Source: a virus
Virus record (IMG/VR): IMGVR_UViG_3300007234_000043
Span: 1 to 34,086 of that record
Reading direction: 5' to 3' (one strand)
DNA: 34,086 nt
Shown: positions 1-6,023 of the stretch, piece after piece
Layout: every line of letters starts with the position of its first letter
Numbering within the stretch: the stretch's first letter is position 1
The notes under the pieces: generated by a model
What the model was told of the DNA's origin: nothing
Seen by the model: the letters and a program-made list of their open reading frames with translations, nothing else
The model's database searches: none
Translations under genes and position numbers: made by a program

Positions 1-422
1 CAGAAAACCGCCCGTCCCAGGACGCGCGGGACGCCGTATCCTGTCGGTCGTGCGGGTGCGCCCGCACTGAAGCCCAGCACTGGGCGGATGACGCCCGGCG
101 GTCCGCCGCCGCTCCACCCCCTGCCGACGACCGTGCCGTCCCGGTCGTCGTAGTCACGCGCCACAAGGCGCTGGTTGAATACCTTCAGGCCAATGGCATG
201 GTGAGACCGGCAGCGAATGTGATCGCCCATGCCACGCATGCAGACGTGCGTGGGAGACGCGTCATCGGGGTGCTTCCCCTGCATCTGGCAGCAGTGGCCA
301 CCTCGGTGACCGAGGTGCCGCTGGATATCCCGGCGGCGATGCGCGGGAAGGAGCTTACATTGGCGCAAGTCAGGGCATTTGCCCGACCGCCCGTGACCTA
401 CACGGTGCGCGTCACAGCATGA
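1..422 (+). CDS. Csx16-like (putative CRISPR ring nuclease) domain protein, 5' end outside the window
   Basis: The frame is open from the window edge and contains no ATG, GTG or TTG before base 198, so the gene starts upstream; the ATG at 198 lies inside the domain. The visible C-terminal ~90 residues read like the Csx16 (VVA1548) family: a beta strand ending in TRH (bases 156-164), a short helix (LVEYLQANG), then VIGVLPLHLAA, VPLDIPAAMRGKELT and a final YTV strand. Csx16 proteins are ring nucleases that degrade cyclic oligoadenylate, the second messenger of type III CRISPR systems. In a phage this would act as an anti-CRISPR. The part before the domain has a CxxCxC cluster (bases 42-59) and a proline-rich linker, possibly a metal-binding region. 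It overlaps the next gene by ATGA. The family call rests on remembered motifs. Confidence 0.6.
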   Translation, partial: ENRPSQDARDAVSCRSCGCARTEAQHWADDARRSAAAPPPADDRAVPVVVVTRHKALVEYLQANGMVRPAANVIAHATHADVRGRRVIGVLPLHLAAVATSVTEVPLDIPAAMRGKELTLAQVRAFARPPVTYTVRVTA

Positions 423-640
423 CCGTCAAGGAGTTCAGGGCGCGGCATTCCCTCACCGGGGCCGCGCTCGCCTCCCTGCTTGGCGTCGAGGCCCGCACTG
501 TCCGCCGCTGGGAGCAGGAGACCGGCCCAACTGCACGCCAAGCCCCTGCGCCCGTCCTGCGCCTGCTCTGGCTCATGGATCGACACGGGATTGGGCTGCT
601 TGATGGCTGCCCTTGTCCAGTACCTTCAGCCCCCGGATAG
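419..640 (+). CDS. Small HTH DNA-binding protein
   Basis: A 73-residue protein with a helix-turn-helix in its first half (residues about 3-35: LTGAALASLLGVEARTVRRWE), the pattern of phage XRE-type regulators that pair with a short C-terminal helix. It starts in an ATGA overlap with the Csx16-like gene, so the two are co-translated. Its last ten codons lie in one copy of a 29-bp direct repeat, so the tail CPCPVPSAPG probably comes from a recombination event and not from the original gene. It converges with the PAPS-reductase-like gene with 8 bases between their stops. Targets cannot be inferred. Confidence 0.65.
   Translation: MTVKEFRARHSLTGAALASLLGVEARTVRRWEQETGPTARQAPAPVLRLLWLMDRHGIGLLDGCPCPVPSAPG
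610..638. repeat. 29-bp direct repeat, copy 1 (flanks the PAPS-reductase-like gene)
   Basis: Bases 610-638 match bases 1504-1532 at 28 of 29 positions (T/C at 621 versus 1515). This copy lies just after the stop of the PAPS-reductase-like gene and, on the minus strand, repeats codons for the end of the preceding gene (residues LKVLDKG). It looks like the scar of an insertion or a duplication by recombination. Confidence 0.85.
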
Positions 641-648
641 GCCGCCCG

Positions 649-1494
649 TCATAGCCCGCACATTCCCTCGCAGTCAGCGTCAAATAGATCCCCGTTCTCC
701 ACGCCTGCAAATTTCACATCACGAAGCGGTCGCAGGGATCGGTGCGTGAACTGGTCGTTGGTCATTTTTGAATTTCCGCGCCTAATGATGTCGTCAACTT
801 CACATGCATCTGCGAAGTCCGCTGGCGCGTTTCGTGCCATATCTGCCCACTGCCAGTCGTCGTGATATGGACACCCAACGCAGGCAGACTTCGGAGGCTG
901 CGGGTATCCCTTCGCCTCCAGCCATGACCGGCAGTCATTTCGGCTGATACCCGCCTCGATCAACGGAAAGCGATTCACCTGCCAAGGTTTGGCCGCATGT
1001 TTCGCCCGAATGATTTCATCAGTGCTGATCCCAATCCAGACCTCAACCTGTGTTCCCGCCGGTACGCGACTGCCCTTCATGACCCCCAACAGACCGCGCT
1101 GCGCTTGCGTCAACGGCTCCAGCTTGTATTCGCTGGTACATTGCCGCATTCCTCGTCCGCCGTTCGCGGTGAAGTACGGCACAGCCGCAACCCTGCCTTC
1201 TGCGCCTTGCGATTGCCTGATTTGGTCTTCGCGGATATTTCCGCCACTGGTAACAATGAACTGAACCTGTCCGTTGGTCATCCGGTTGACCTGTTCTCGG
1301 GTCCATTCAACATGGGCATAAGTCCTGACGCCCTCCCATCCGGTGTCCGCCATGATGACCGCATCCGGAAGTGGACCGATCTCACGATGCAGCGCCATCA
1401 ACAGCATGGCAGTCGATTGGACGCCCCCGCCAAAGCTGAGTACGCGCAATGCAGGATTTTCCAGCGCCGTCATGGTCATCCCCGTGGCGCTCAT
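649..1494 (-). CDS. PAPS-reductase-like / adenine nucleotide alpha-hydrolase (PP-loop) protein
   Basis: 281 residues from an ATG at 1494 that overlaps the previous stop (ATGA). The N-terminus carries an ATP-pyrophosphatase P-loop, SFGGGVQST (residues 20-28), followed by the ADTGWE segment typical of phage PAPS-reductase-family proteins. Cysteines C119 (QCTSEYK), C188, C205 and C208 (KSACVGCPYH) are spaced as a possible Fe-S or Zn site, as in many phage members and in DndC. True PAPS reductase activity is not implied. In a phage carrying several DNA-modifying genes a role in base or backbone modification, or in countering host defence, is possible but unproven. Both sides carry a 29-bp direct repeat, so the gene may be a recent cassette. 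Confidence 0.75.
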   Translation of the reverse strand: MSATGMTMTALENPALRVLSFGGGVQSTAMLLMALHREIGPLPDAVIMADTGWEGVRTYAHVEWTREQVNRMTNGQVQFIVTSGGNIREDQIRQSQGAEGRVAAVPYFTANGGRGMRQCTSEYKLEPLTQAQRGLLGVMKGSRVPAGTQVEVWIGISTDEIIRAKHAAKPWQVNRFPLIEAGISRNDCRSWLEAKGYPQPPKSACVGCPYHDDWQWADMARNAPADFADACEVDDIIRRGNSKMTNDQFTHRSLRPLRDVKFAGVENGDLFDADCEGMCGL

Positions 1495-1979
1495 GCCCTC
1501 ACCCCCTTGTCCAGCACCTTCAGCCCCCGGATCAGTTCCCGCCGCTCCTGACTGTCGTTCACCAGCCAGCCGGGGAACTGCAACAGCCCGCACACGTCCG
1601 TAATCACCGACCGCTGCATCGGGGACAGGCTGGCCTGCATCTTCCGCAGTGCCGCCTGTTCCTCGACCAGATCCGACATACCCCCGCCCGTCGCCGCGCC
1701 GGAACGAATGCCGGGGTTCTCGCTGCACAGGCGATACAGCCTGCCGAAGCGGAACGCTTGCCCCCATTCCCCGTCATCGATCTTGCCTGCCCGCCAGAGG
1801 AAGTCGAAGCCCGTGGCGCTGGCATCCTGCCTGCCCGGCGCGTCACAGATCGCCGCTGCCAGCAGCTTCCGGGCCTGCGTCTCAGGCGTCCCGTGGTCCC
1901 GCTGGCTGACCCTGCGCGCCCGTCCGTTCTTCTCCCGGAGCTTCACGCCGTGTGAGTGTGTCTTGCGCTTCCTGCTCAT
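1491..1979 (-). CDS. Conserved-looking phage protein of unknown function
   Basis: 162 residues, basic at the N-terminus (MSRKRK), with a helical core around FDFLWRAGKIDDGEWGQAF and a C-terminal helical stretch. The start at 1979 has a GGAG ribosome site about 11 bases upstream. No family was recognised. It follows the initiator gene and overlaps the PAPS-reductase-like gene by ATGA. Its last codons (residues about LKVLDKG) contain copy 2 of the 29-bp repeat. Position among replication genes suggests an early function only. Confidence 0.65.
   Translation of the reverse strand: MSRKRKTHSHGVKLREKNGRARRVSQRDHGTPETQARKLLAAAICDAPGRQDASATGFDFLWRAGKIDDGEWGQAFRFGRLYRLCSENPGIRSGAATGGGMSDLVEEQAALRKMQASLSPMQRSVITDVCGLLQFPGWLVNDSQERRELIRGLKVLDKGVRA
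1504..1532. repeat. 29-bp direct repeat, copy 2
   Basis: Partner of bases 610-638, 894 bp away in the same orientation with one mismatch. This copy is in frame inside the C-terminus of the 1491-1979 gene and is likely the original. Confidence 0.85.
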
Positions 1980-2349
1980 TCCGCCGCTCCGTTGCTGAAA
2001 TCAATGCCTGAAGGGTCTTGAAGGCTCTGTCCGCTGGCTGCTTCAGATCTGCCCATGCCGGGTGCCAGCCCTCGTTCTCCGCCCATTCCGCCAGTACCGA
2101 ACCAACCACCACTTCCGGGTACTGCGACAGCCTGGACGCAATCGCCTTCAACCGCTGGTCGGCCTTGGCCTGATCGTCGTTGCTGGACTTGAGCAGGATC
2201 GTCATGGCCGCGTACATCTGCGCTGCCCTTGCCTCGGAACAGTTCGATGACAACGCCGCCTTGGCTCTTGGCAGGCTCTCCGGGGTCAGGAACGTCCCCA
2301 CCCATCGGTGCCACTGCCCCGTCATCTGGTCCTCGGTCAGATCCGCCAT
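1882..2349 (-). CDS. Probable replication-module protein in a frame overlapping the initiator gene
   Basis: In the +1 frame relative to the initiator ORF there is a 155-residue protein beginning MADLTEDQMTGQWHRWV (another ATG at 2388 would add 13 residues). It is rich in ordinary helical sequence and has the segment SQYPEVVVGSVLAEWAEN, the pattern LxxYPxxVVxxxLxxW seen in phage proteins next to O-type initiators. The overlapping initiator frame here is G/R/P-rich and looks non-coding, so this frame is the likelier product from about 2390 to 2000. No Shine-Dalgarno site precedes either ATG, so it may be translated by coupling or as a frameshifted extension of the initiator. The last ~30 residues overlap the start of the next gene and look less natural. 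Confidence 0.6.
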   Translation of the reverse strand: MADLTEDQMTGQWHRWVGTFLTPESLPRAKAALSSNCSEARAAQMYAAMTILLKSSNDDQAKADQRLKAIASRLSQYPEVVVGSVLAEWAENEGWHPAWADLKQPADRAFKTLQALISATERRNEQEAQDTLTRREAPGEERTGAQGQPAGPRDA

Positions 2350-3088
2350 CGTCAGCCGAACCGTAGTTGCGCCGATAAGCGTCAACATACGCGCCGCCGC
2401 TGGATCGCCCACCGCTTCCCTTGCCGGGACGGGCCTTGGAACGACGCTCGGCAGCCCACTTGATCTCGTTACGGACCCACTTGCACCAAGCGAGGTGCCA
2501 GGACTTGAACCTGTTGCCCTTGGATCGGTGATGCAGGGCAAAGTTTTCAGCGATTCGCTCAATCTCTCCATCGGACAATCCTTCTGTGATGGCATAATCC
2601 CGGCTTTCGTCTGGAAGGGTCCACCCCTCCGGTAATTGCGTTTGTACCGGCTCCCGTTTTTTACCGGCATTTGGCTTCGAAGGGGGGTCAGGGGGGGTCT
2701 TACGGTTCAATGATGGTTCTATATGACGGTTAGGGTGTCTCTCTGACACCACCCCTGGTGTCTGTGTGATACCACCCTGGTGTCTGTGTGACACCACCCC
2801 CCCCTCGGCTTCGGACGCCGTTTCTGTCACCATAACCCGGTATTTATTCCCAGCATTGACCCCGTTTACCTTGTTCCGGATCACCTTTATGAACCCGCCT
2901 TCCTCCAGGTCACGGATTGCCCGGAGAACGCTTGCCCGTGACAGTTCGGTGGCTTCGGCGATGGTCGATATGGATGGCCAGCACACCCCGTCGCAGTCGG
3001 CATTGTCCGCCAGCTTCACCAGAACACCCTTGGCCCTGTAGGAGCCGCAGTGCTGCTCATAGGCCCATTTGATTGCTGTGATACTCAA
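1976..3088 (-). CDS. O-like winged-helix replication initiator
   Basis: The TTG at 3088 overlaps the preceding stop (TTGA), giving a 370-residue frame. Residues 1-95 form a winged-helix domain of the phage replication-protein type (SITAIKWAYEQ at the start, then STIAEATELSRASVLRAIRDLEEGGFI, a recognition helix plus wing). Residues ~95-130 are encoded by three tandem palindromic iterons, as in lambda O where the origin lies within the gene. Residues ~150-225 hold a second helical region (SDGEIERIAENFALHHRSKGNRFKSW, given here as two joined parts: SDGEIERIAENFALH and HRSKGNRFKSW). After about residue 240 the reading becomes low-complexity while the neighbouring frame becomes protein-like, so the natural product may end or shift frame near 2350-2390. 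Confidence 0.7.
   Translation of the reverse strand: MSITAIKWAYEQHCGSYRAKGVLVKLADNADCDGVCWPSISTIAEATELSRASVLRAIRDLEEGGFIKVIRNKVNGVNAGNKYRVMVTETASEAEGGVVSHRHQGGITQTPGVVSERHPNRHIEPSLNRKTPPDPPSKPNAGKKREPVQTQLPEGWTLPDESRDYAITEGLSDGEIERIAENFALHHRSKGNRFKSWHLAWCKWVRNEIKWAAERRSKARPGKGSGGRSSGGAYVDAYRRNYGSADDGGSDRGPDDGAVAPMGGDVPDPGEPAKSQGGVVIELFRGKGSADVRGHDDPAQVQQRRSGQGRPAVEGDCVQAVAVPGSGGWFGTGGMGGERGLAPGMGRSEAASGQSLQDPSGIDFSNGAAE
2734..2795. repeat. Three palindromic iterons, putative replication origin
   Basis: Three tandem units start at 2734, 2757 and 2779 (spacing 23 and 22 bp, about two helical turns). Each is GGTGTC, five bases, then GACACC (copy 2 has GATACC), separated by a C-rich ACCCCT/ACCCT spacer. 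They sit inside the O-like gene. The neighbouring 2698-2733 segment, downstream in the direction of the gene, is poorer in GC than its surroundings and could be the melting region, as in lambda. Confidence 0.65.
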
Positions 3089-3387
3089 CGGGGAGCCACC
3101 GCGTTCTGCGCCTTCAGCATGTTCTCGGAGAAGCCGTACCAGCTTGCCCGCGCCGGGTAGTCCTTTATGGACTTGATGATGGTGGAGTGGTTCCGCCCGC
3201 CGAAGTGAAGCCCGATAATGCCGTAGCTGTGGTCCGTGTAGCGGCGGGTCAGGTACAAGGCACAGGCGCGCGCCATCCGAACGCGCTGCCTGCCTCCACC
3301 CCCGCGACGGCCCGGTTTCGCCACGATCTGTTCAGGCGTCACGTCGAAGGCTTCGGCTGTGTGGTGAATGATCTCGGCAATCTTCAT
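3085..3387 (-). CDS. Stand-alone DnaA domain IV (DNA-binding) protein
   Basis: A 100-residue protein corresponding to the C-terminal DNA-binding domain of DnaA only. After a short N-terminal helix (TAEAFDVTPEQIV) come the basic helix RVRMARACALYLTRRYTDHS and the DnaA signature FGGRNHSTIIKSI (residues 62-74; canonical GGRDHTT). The AAA+ domain is absent. It could bind DnaA boxes in the phage or host origin, helping phage replication or titrating host initiation. An AGGAGG ribosome site lies inside the end of the small upstream gene, and its stop overlaps the TTG of the O-like gene. Confidence 0.85.
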   Translation of the reverse strand: MKIAEIIHHTAEAFDVTPEQIVAKPGRRGGGGRQRVRMARACALYLTRRYTDHSYGIIGLHFGGRNHSTIIKSIKDYPARASWYGFSENMLKAQNAVAPR

Positions 3388-3542
3388 GCTGCTTTCCTCC
3401 TGATTATCGGGCGCAACGCTCGCAATCGCGCATCAAACATTCGAGCAATCTCGTCATCGTCGTTGGCCATGGCGATGCGTAGGCATTCCATCAGCCAGTC
3501 AGCCATGAACCGGGTGGGTATGTCGGTAGGTGCCTCAGCCAT
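3384..3542 (-). CDS. Small unknown protein, 52 residues
   Basis: An ATG at 3542 opens a 52-codon frame (MAEAPTDIPTRFMADWLMEC at the start, ending RPIIRRKAA) that fills the gap between RusA and the DnaA-like gene. It overlaps the end of RusA by 8 bases and the next start by ATGA, and it contains that gene's ribosome site. It is acidic in the middle (NDDDEIAR) and basic at the end. No family recognised; tight packing supports it as real. Confidence 0.65.
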   Translation of the reverse strand: MAEAPTDIPTRFMADWLMECLRIAMANDDDEIARMFDARLRALRPIIRRKAA

Positions 3543-3885
3543 TCGCATCAACGGCCTCAATCGTGATCGTGAACGGCCCGTCTGTCACAATCGCCCGGTC
3601 GTCCACGCAGAATTTCATGGAGTCGTCCACGATGACCCGCATGGATTTCAACAGGTCTTTCGTTGCCTTCCAGTAATTGTCCAGATCGGCATTCGCCCTG
3701 TAGGGAACGGCCATCGTCAGGCGGACCTGTCCTGGGAACATGACCCGGCCCTGCGCTATCAGTTCATTGCCAGCCGCGCGCTCCCATGTCTTGTAACGCT
3801 GCGTCTTGACCCGACCAGGTCCATTCGCGTTGCGGAAGCATGAGGACAGGGCAGGCGGCTTTGGCAGTGTGTAGGTGACGGTCAT
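3535..3885 (-). CDS. rusA: RusA-family Holliday junction resolvase
   Basis: 116 residues, the usual RusA length. It starts with the family pattern LPKPPALSSCFRN and GRVKTQRYKTW, and carries the acidic metal-binding residues D67 and D69 (ADLDNYWKATKDLL) and D87/D88 (VIVDDSMK). RusA cuts four-way DNA junctions symmetrically; in phages it resolves recombination intermediates and branched replication DNA before packaging. It overlaps the cytosine methyltransferase stop by ATGA and works with Rad52, SSB and NinB encoded on the other strand. Confidence 0.9.
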   Translation of the reverse strand: MTVTYTLPKPPALSSCFRNANGPGRVKTQRYKTWERAAGNELIAQGRVMFPGQVRLTMAVPYRANADLDNYWKATKDLLKSMRVIVDDSMKFCVDDRAIVTDGPFTITIEAVDANG

Positions 3886-4997
3886 GCGCGCGCCTCCATG
3901 GATGCGGCGATGAACTCTGATGCAATGCGGGGGTCGATGGCGTTCCCGATGCCCTTCAGGGCCGTCACCCGCCCTTCGACGCCTTGCGCGAGCGGGTAGC
4001 CTTCACGGGGCGACAGTCCACCCACTCCGGCGGAAAACCCATCAGCCATGCACTGAAGTACGGATTCAGGGATGCGCCGGACTTTGCCATCGGCGCACTC
4101 GATTGCCACACCACGCGGCCAAGCAGCCCGTTGTCCGGTGCCGTCCCGACGCTCGATCCGTCCTTGTGGTCCCGTGTCGTCGGTGTCGGCCAGCCCGCCA
4201 GATGTACTTTCGACCCCAGTCCGCAGTCGTTCCCCCGGTACACTCCCGTCTGCTTCGTCAGCCGTTGCTTCCGCGCCCATACCACGTCCGGGTGGGTGTT
4301 GGGTTCCATCGCGCACGGAGTCGGCCAGCCAGAATAGCCGCTGTCGGATGTGCGATGCCCCCGCGCCCGCAGCGCACAAATCGGCTCCCGCGACGGTATA
4401 GCCCATTCCTTCCAGGTCAGCGAATACTCCGGCGAGCCAGTCGCGCCCAGCCTTGCTCGCAACCTGTTCGCCATAGACATTTGCAGGGCGGCACTCCGAG
4501 ATGAGACGGGCGAACTCGGGCCACAGGTGGCGTTCGTCGTCTTCTCCCCGCCCTTTCCCGGCATTGCTGAACGGCTGGCAGGGACACGATCCGGTCCAGA
4601 CGGGCTTGTCGTCCGGCCACCCGGCGATGCGAAGTGCGTATGGCCATCCGCCAATTCCAGCAAAGAAGTGGCACTGAACGAAGCCTTGAAGGTCATCAGG
4701 CTGTACCTCCGTGATTGAACGGGTGTCGATGACGCCGTGCGGTATCAGGCCAGCATCCATCAGGTTGCGCAGCCATTGCGCTGCACCTGGATCAAACTCG
4801 TTGTAATAGACAGGCACGGGCGCTACACGGCGGCTCATTCCGCCCTGCGCATTCCCGGCCCGAAGCTTCCCGGCATTGGCGGAACAATCATGCCCTGCAT
4901 CAGCAGGCCCGTCCCCACCACCGCGCTTCATGCCGGGCGTTGTCTCTGGACCTTCTGGCTGGTCCCCGTGAAAGACGGTGGGGCGGGTATTCTTCAT
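3882..4997 (-). CDS. C5-cytosine DNA methyltransferase
   Basis: 371 residues from an ATG overlapping the GcrA-like stop (a later ATG at 4838 with AGGG upstream is an alternative and would drop a weakly structured 53-residue leader). Motifs in order: I FFAGIGGW (111-118), IV PCQPFS with the catalytic Cys140 (139-144), VI-like VYGEQV (174-179), VIII HIRQRLFWLA (216-225) and X GIGNAIDP (349-356). It transfers methyl groups from S-adenosylmethionine to C5 of cytosine; the target is unknown. No endonuclease partner is adjacent, so it is an orphan enzyme that probably shields phage DNA or changes gene expression. A second frame through the gene is also unusually protein-like. Confidence 0.9.
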   Translation of the reverse strand: MKNTRPTVFHGDQPEGPETTPGMKRGGGDGPADAGHDCSANAGKLRAGNAQGGMSRRVAPVPVYYNEFDPGAAQWLRNLMDAGLIPHGVIDTRSITEVQPDDLQGFVQCHFFAGIGGWPYALRIAGWPDDKPVWTGSCPCQPFSNAGKGRGEDDERHLWPEFARLISECRPANVYGEQVASKAGRDWLAGVFADLEGMGYTVAGADLCAAGAGASHIRQRLFWLADSVRDGTQHPPGRGMGAEATADEADGSVPGERLRTGVESTSGGLADTDDTGPQGRIERRDGTGQRAAWPRGVAIECADGKVRRIPESVLQCMADGFSAGVGGLSPREGYPLAQGVEGRVTALKGIGNAIDPRIASEFIAASMEARA

Positions 4998-5452
4998 GCC
5001 ACCTGTTCCTTCGGCGGCACGTAACAGATGGAATAGTGGTATTCGCAGTACGGCTTGCCGGTCAATGTCTTGTGACCGCAGAAGTGGAAGCCGACTTCGC
5101 CCGGATCGCCGTGCGGGTACTGGCACTGCCTCGGGATGGGCAGATCACCCATGGGCATACGCTTCTTCGCTGGCGCGCGAAAGACGGGCTTGGGAAGGGG
5201 TGCCGACGGCGGCTCCTGGTACACCTGCGGAACCCGAACACCACACGCCCGGCGTGGGGGCTTGCGTATGCCCGGCCCTGCCTTCTTCTCCAGCCCCAGC
5301 CTGTGCGCCTTGCCAATGATGCTGTTGCGCGGGCGTCCCAGCGCGTCGGCCACTTCCCGCGAGGAATGGTCAACCCACATGCGGCGGAGGGTGGTTTCCT
5401 CGTCCAGTGTCCATTCGCGGTTGACCTTGGCCATCTGTGGGGAAATGGTCAT
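4994..5452 (-). CDS. gcrA: GcrA-family cell-cycle transcription regulator
   Basis: 152 residues. The N-terminal DNA-binding domain (residues 14-54) has WTLDEETTLRRMW, then REVADALGRPRNSIIGKAHRLGL, the GcrA hallmark. A proline-rich linker (61-105) leads to the C-terminal sigma70-binding type domain with CQYPHGDP (110-117), FHFCGHK (122-128) and PYCEYHYSICYVPP (134-147). In Caulobacter and relatives GcrA binds GANTC sites methylated by CcrM and recruits RNA polymerase. A phage copy could redirect host cell-cycle transcription or read methylation placed by phage methyltransferases. It lies directly upstream of one. MAKVNREW at residue 7 is an alternative start. Confidence 0.9.
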   Translation of the reverse strand: MTISPQMAKVNREWTLDEETTLRRMWVDHSSREVADALGRPRNSIIGKAHRLGLEKKAGPGIRKPPRRACGVRVPQVYQEPPSAPLPKPVFRAPAKKRMPMGDLPIPRQCQYPHGDPGEVGFHFCGHKTLTGKPYCEYHYSICYVPPKEQVA

Positions 5453-5649
5453 TCGACCACCGCCCGCCAGCCGTCAGCCGCCTTGACCAGCTTGACGTTG
5501 CATCCGACCGCGCTGTGATACTCGTTGTCCCGCCCAAGACTGACCGGGTAGGCAATCGCGCCTTCCAGTCCCCTTTCGGTCCAATACCGCGTGATGCGCT
5601 CGCAGAGAATCCTGCAGCCGTTCACGGATGACCAGTTGATGTCGGTCAT
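5449..5649 (-). CDS. Small unknown protein, 66 residues
   Basis: Preceded by a strong AGGAGG ribosome site. Short mixed alpha/beta sequence starting MTDINWSSVNGCRILCERI with an aromatic C-terminal strand (KAADGWRAVVE). It is coupled to the GcrA-like gene by ATGA. No family recognised. Confidence 0.6.
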   Translation of the reverse strand: MTDINWSSVNGCRILCERITRYWTERGLEGAIAYPVSLGRDNEYHSAVGCNVKLVKAADGWRAVVE

Positions 5650-5672
5650 GCTGTCCTCCTATGGGTGAAGTG

Positions 5673-6023
5673 TCAGAGAAACGCGCGAACGACCATCACG
5701 CCGAACACGAACCCGACGATGGACGTTCCGATGAATGCGGCGATCCAGAGCAGGGCGTTGCGGACAAGCGTCCAACTGAGTCGCTGGCGTTCATCTTCGA
5801 GTTCCGGCAGCTGTTCGGGCTGGTCGTAATCCCGGTCGCCAGCGCGCCAGTCGTCAGCGTCGAAGCGGCCCGGTCCCCAGCCGTCTCTGAAGCACTCGTT
5901 CACGTCACGAACGGTGTCAGTCATTCGCCCCCTGTCTGCTGGGGAGAGGTCTCGAAGGATCGACCCACCAGACGAAACAGTGCGCAAAAACGCCTGCCAT
6001 TCCTTTTCGTCACGGTCGGTCAT
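5673..6023 (-). CDS. Small protein with C-terminal membrane anchor
   Basis: 116 residues: a charged, soluble N-terminal ~85 residues rich in Asp and Arg, then one hydrophobic helix at about 88-113 (NALLWIAAFIGTSIVGFVFG then MVV), ending almost at the membrane. It is likely a tail-anchored inner-membrane protein. It overlaps the preceding HTH gene by ATGA. Function unknown; early expression would fit host takeover or exclusion, but nothing in the sequence proves it. Confidence 0.65.
   Translation of the reverse strand: MTDRDEKEWQAFLRTVSSGGSILRDLSPADRGRMTDTVRDVNECFRDGWGPGRFDADDWRAGDRDYDQPEQLPELEDERQRLSWTLVRNALLWIAAFIGTSIVGFVFGVMVVRAFL

Noticed and set aside
649-1767. Longer start for the PAPS-like protein at 1767
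   Set aside because: The first 91 residues overlap the previous gene in a low-complexity frame; the ATG at 1494 forms an ATGA junction and precedes the P-loop by the usual distance.
2734-2795. CRISPR-like tandem repeat
   Set aside because: Units are palindromic 17-mers with 5-6 bp between them inside a gene; too close and too few for a CRISPR array.
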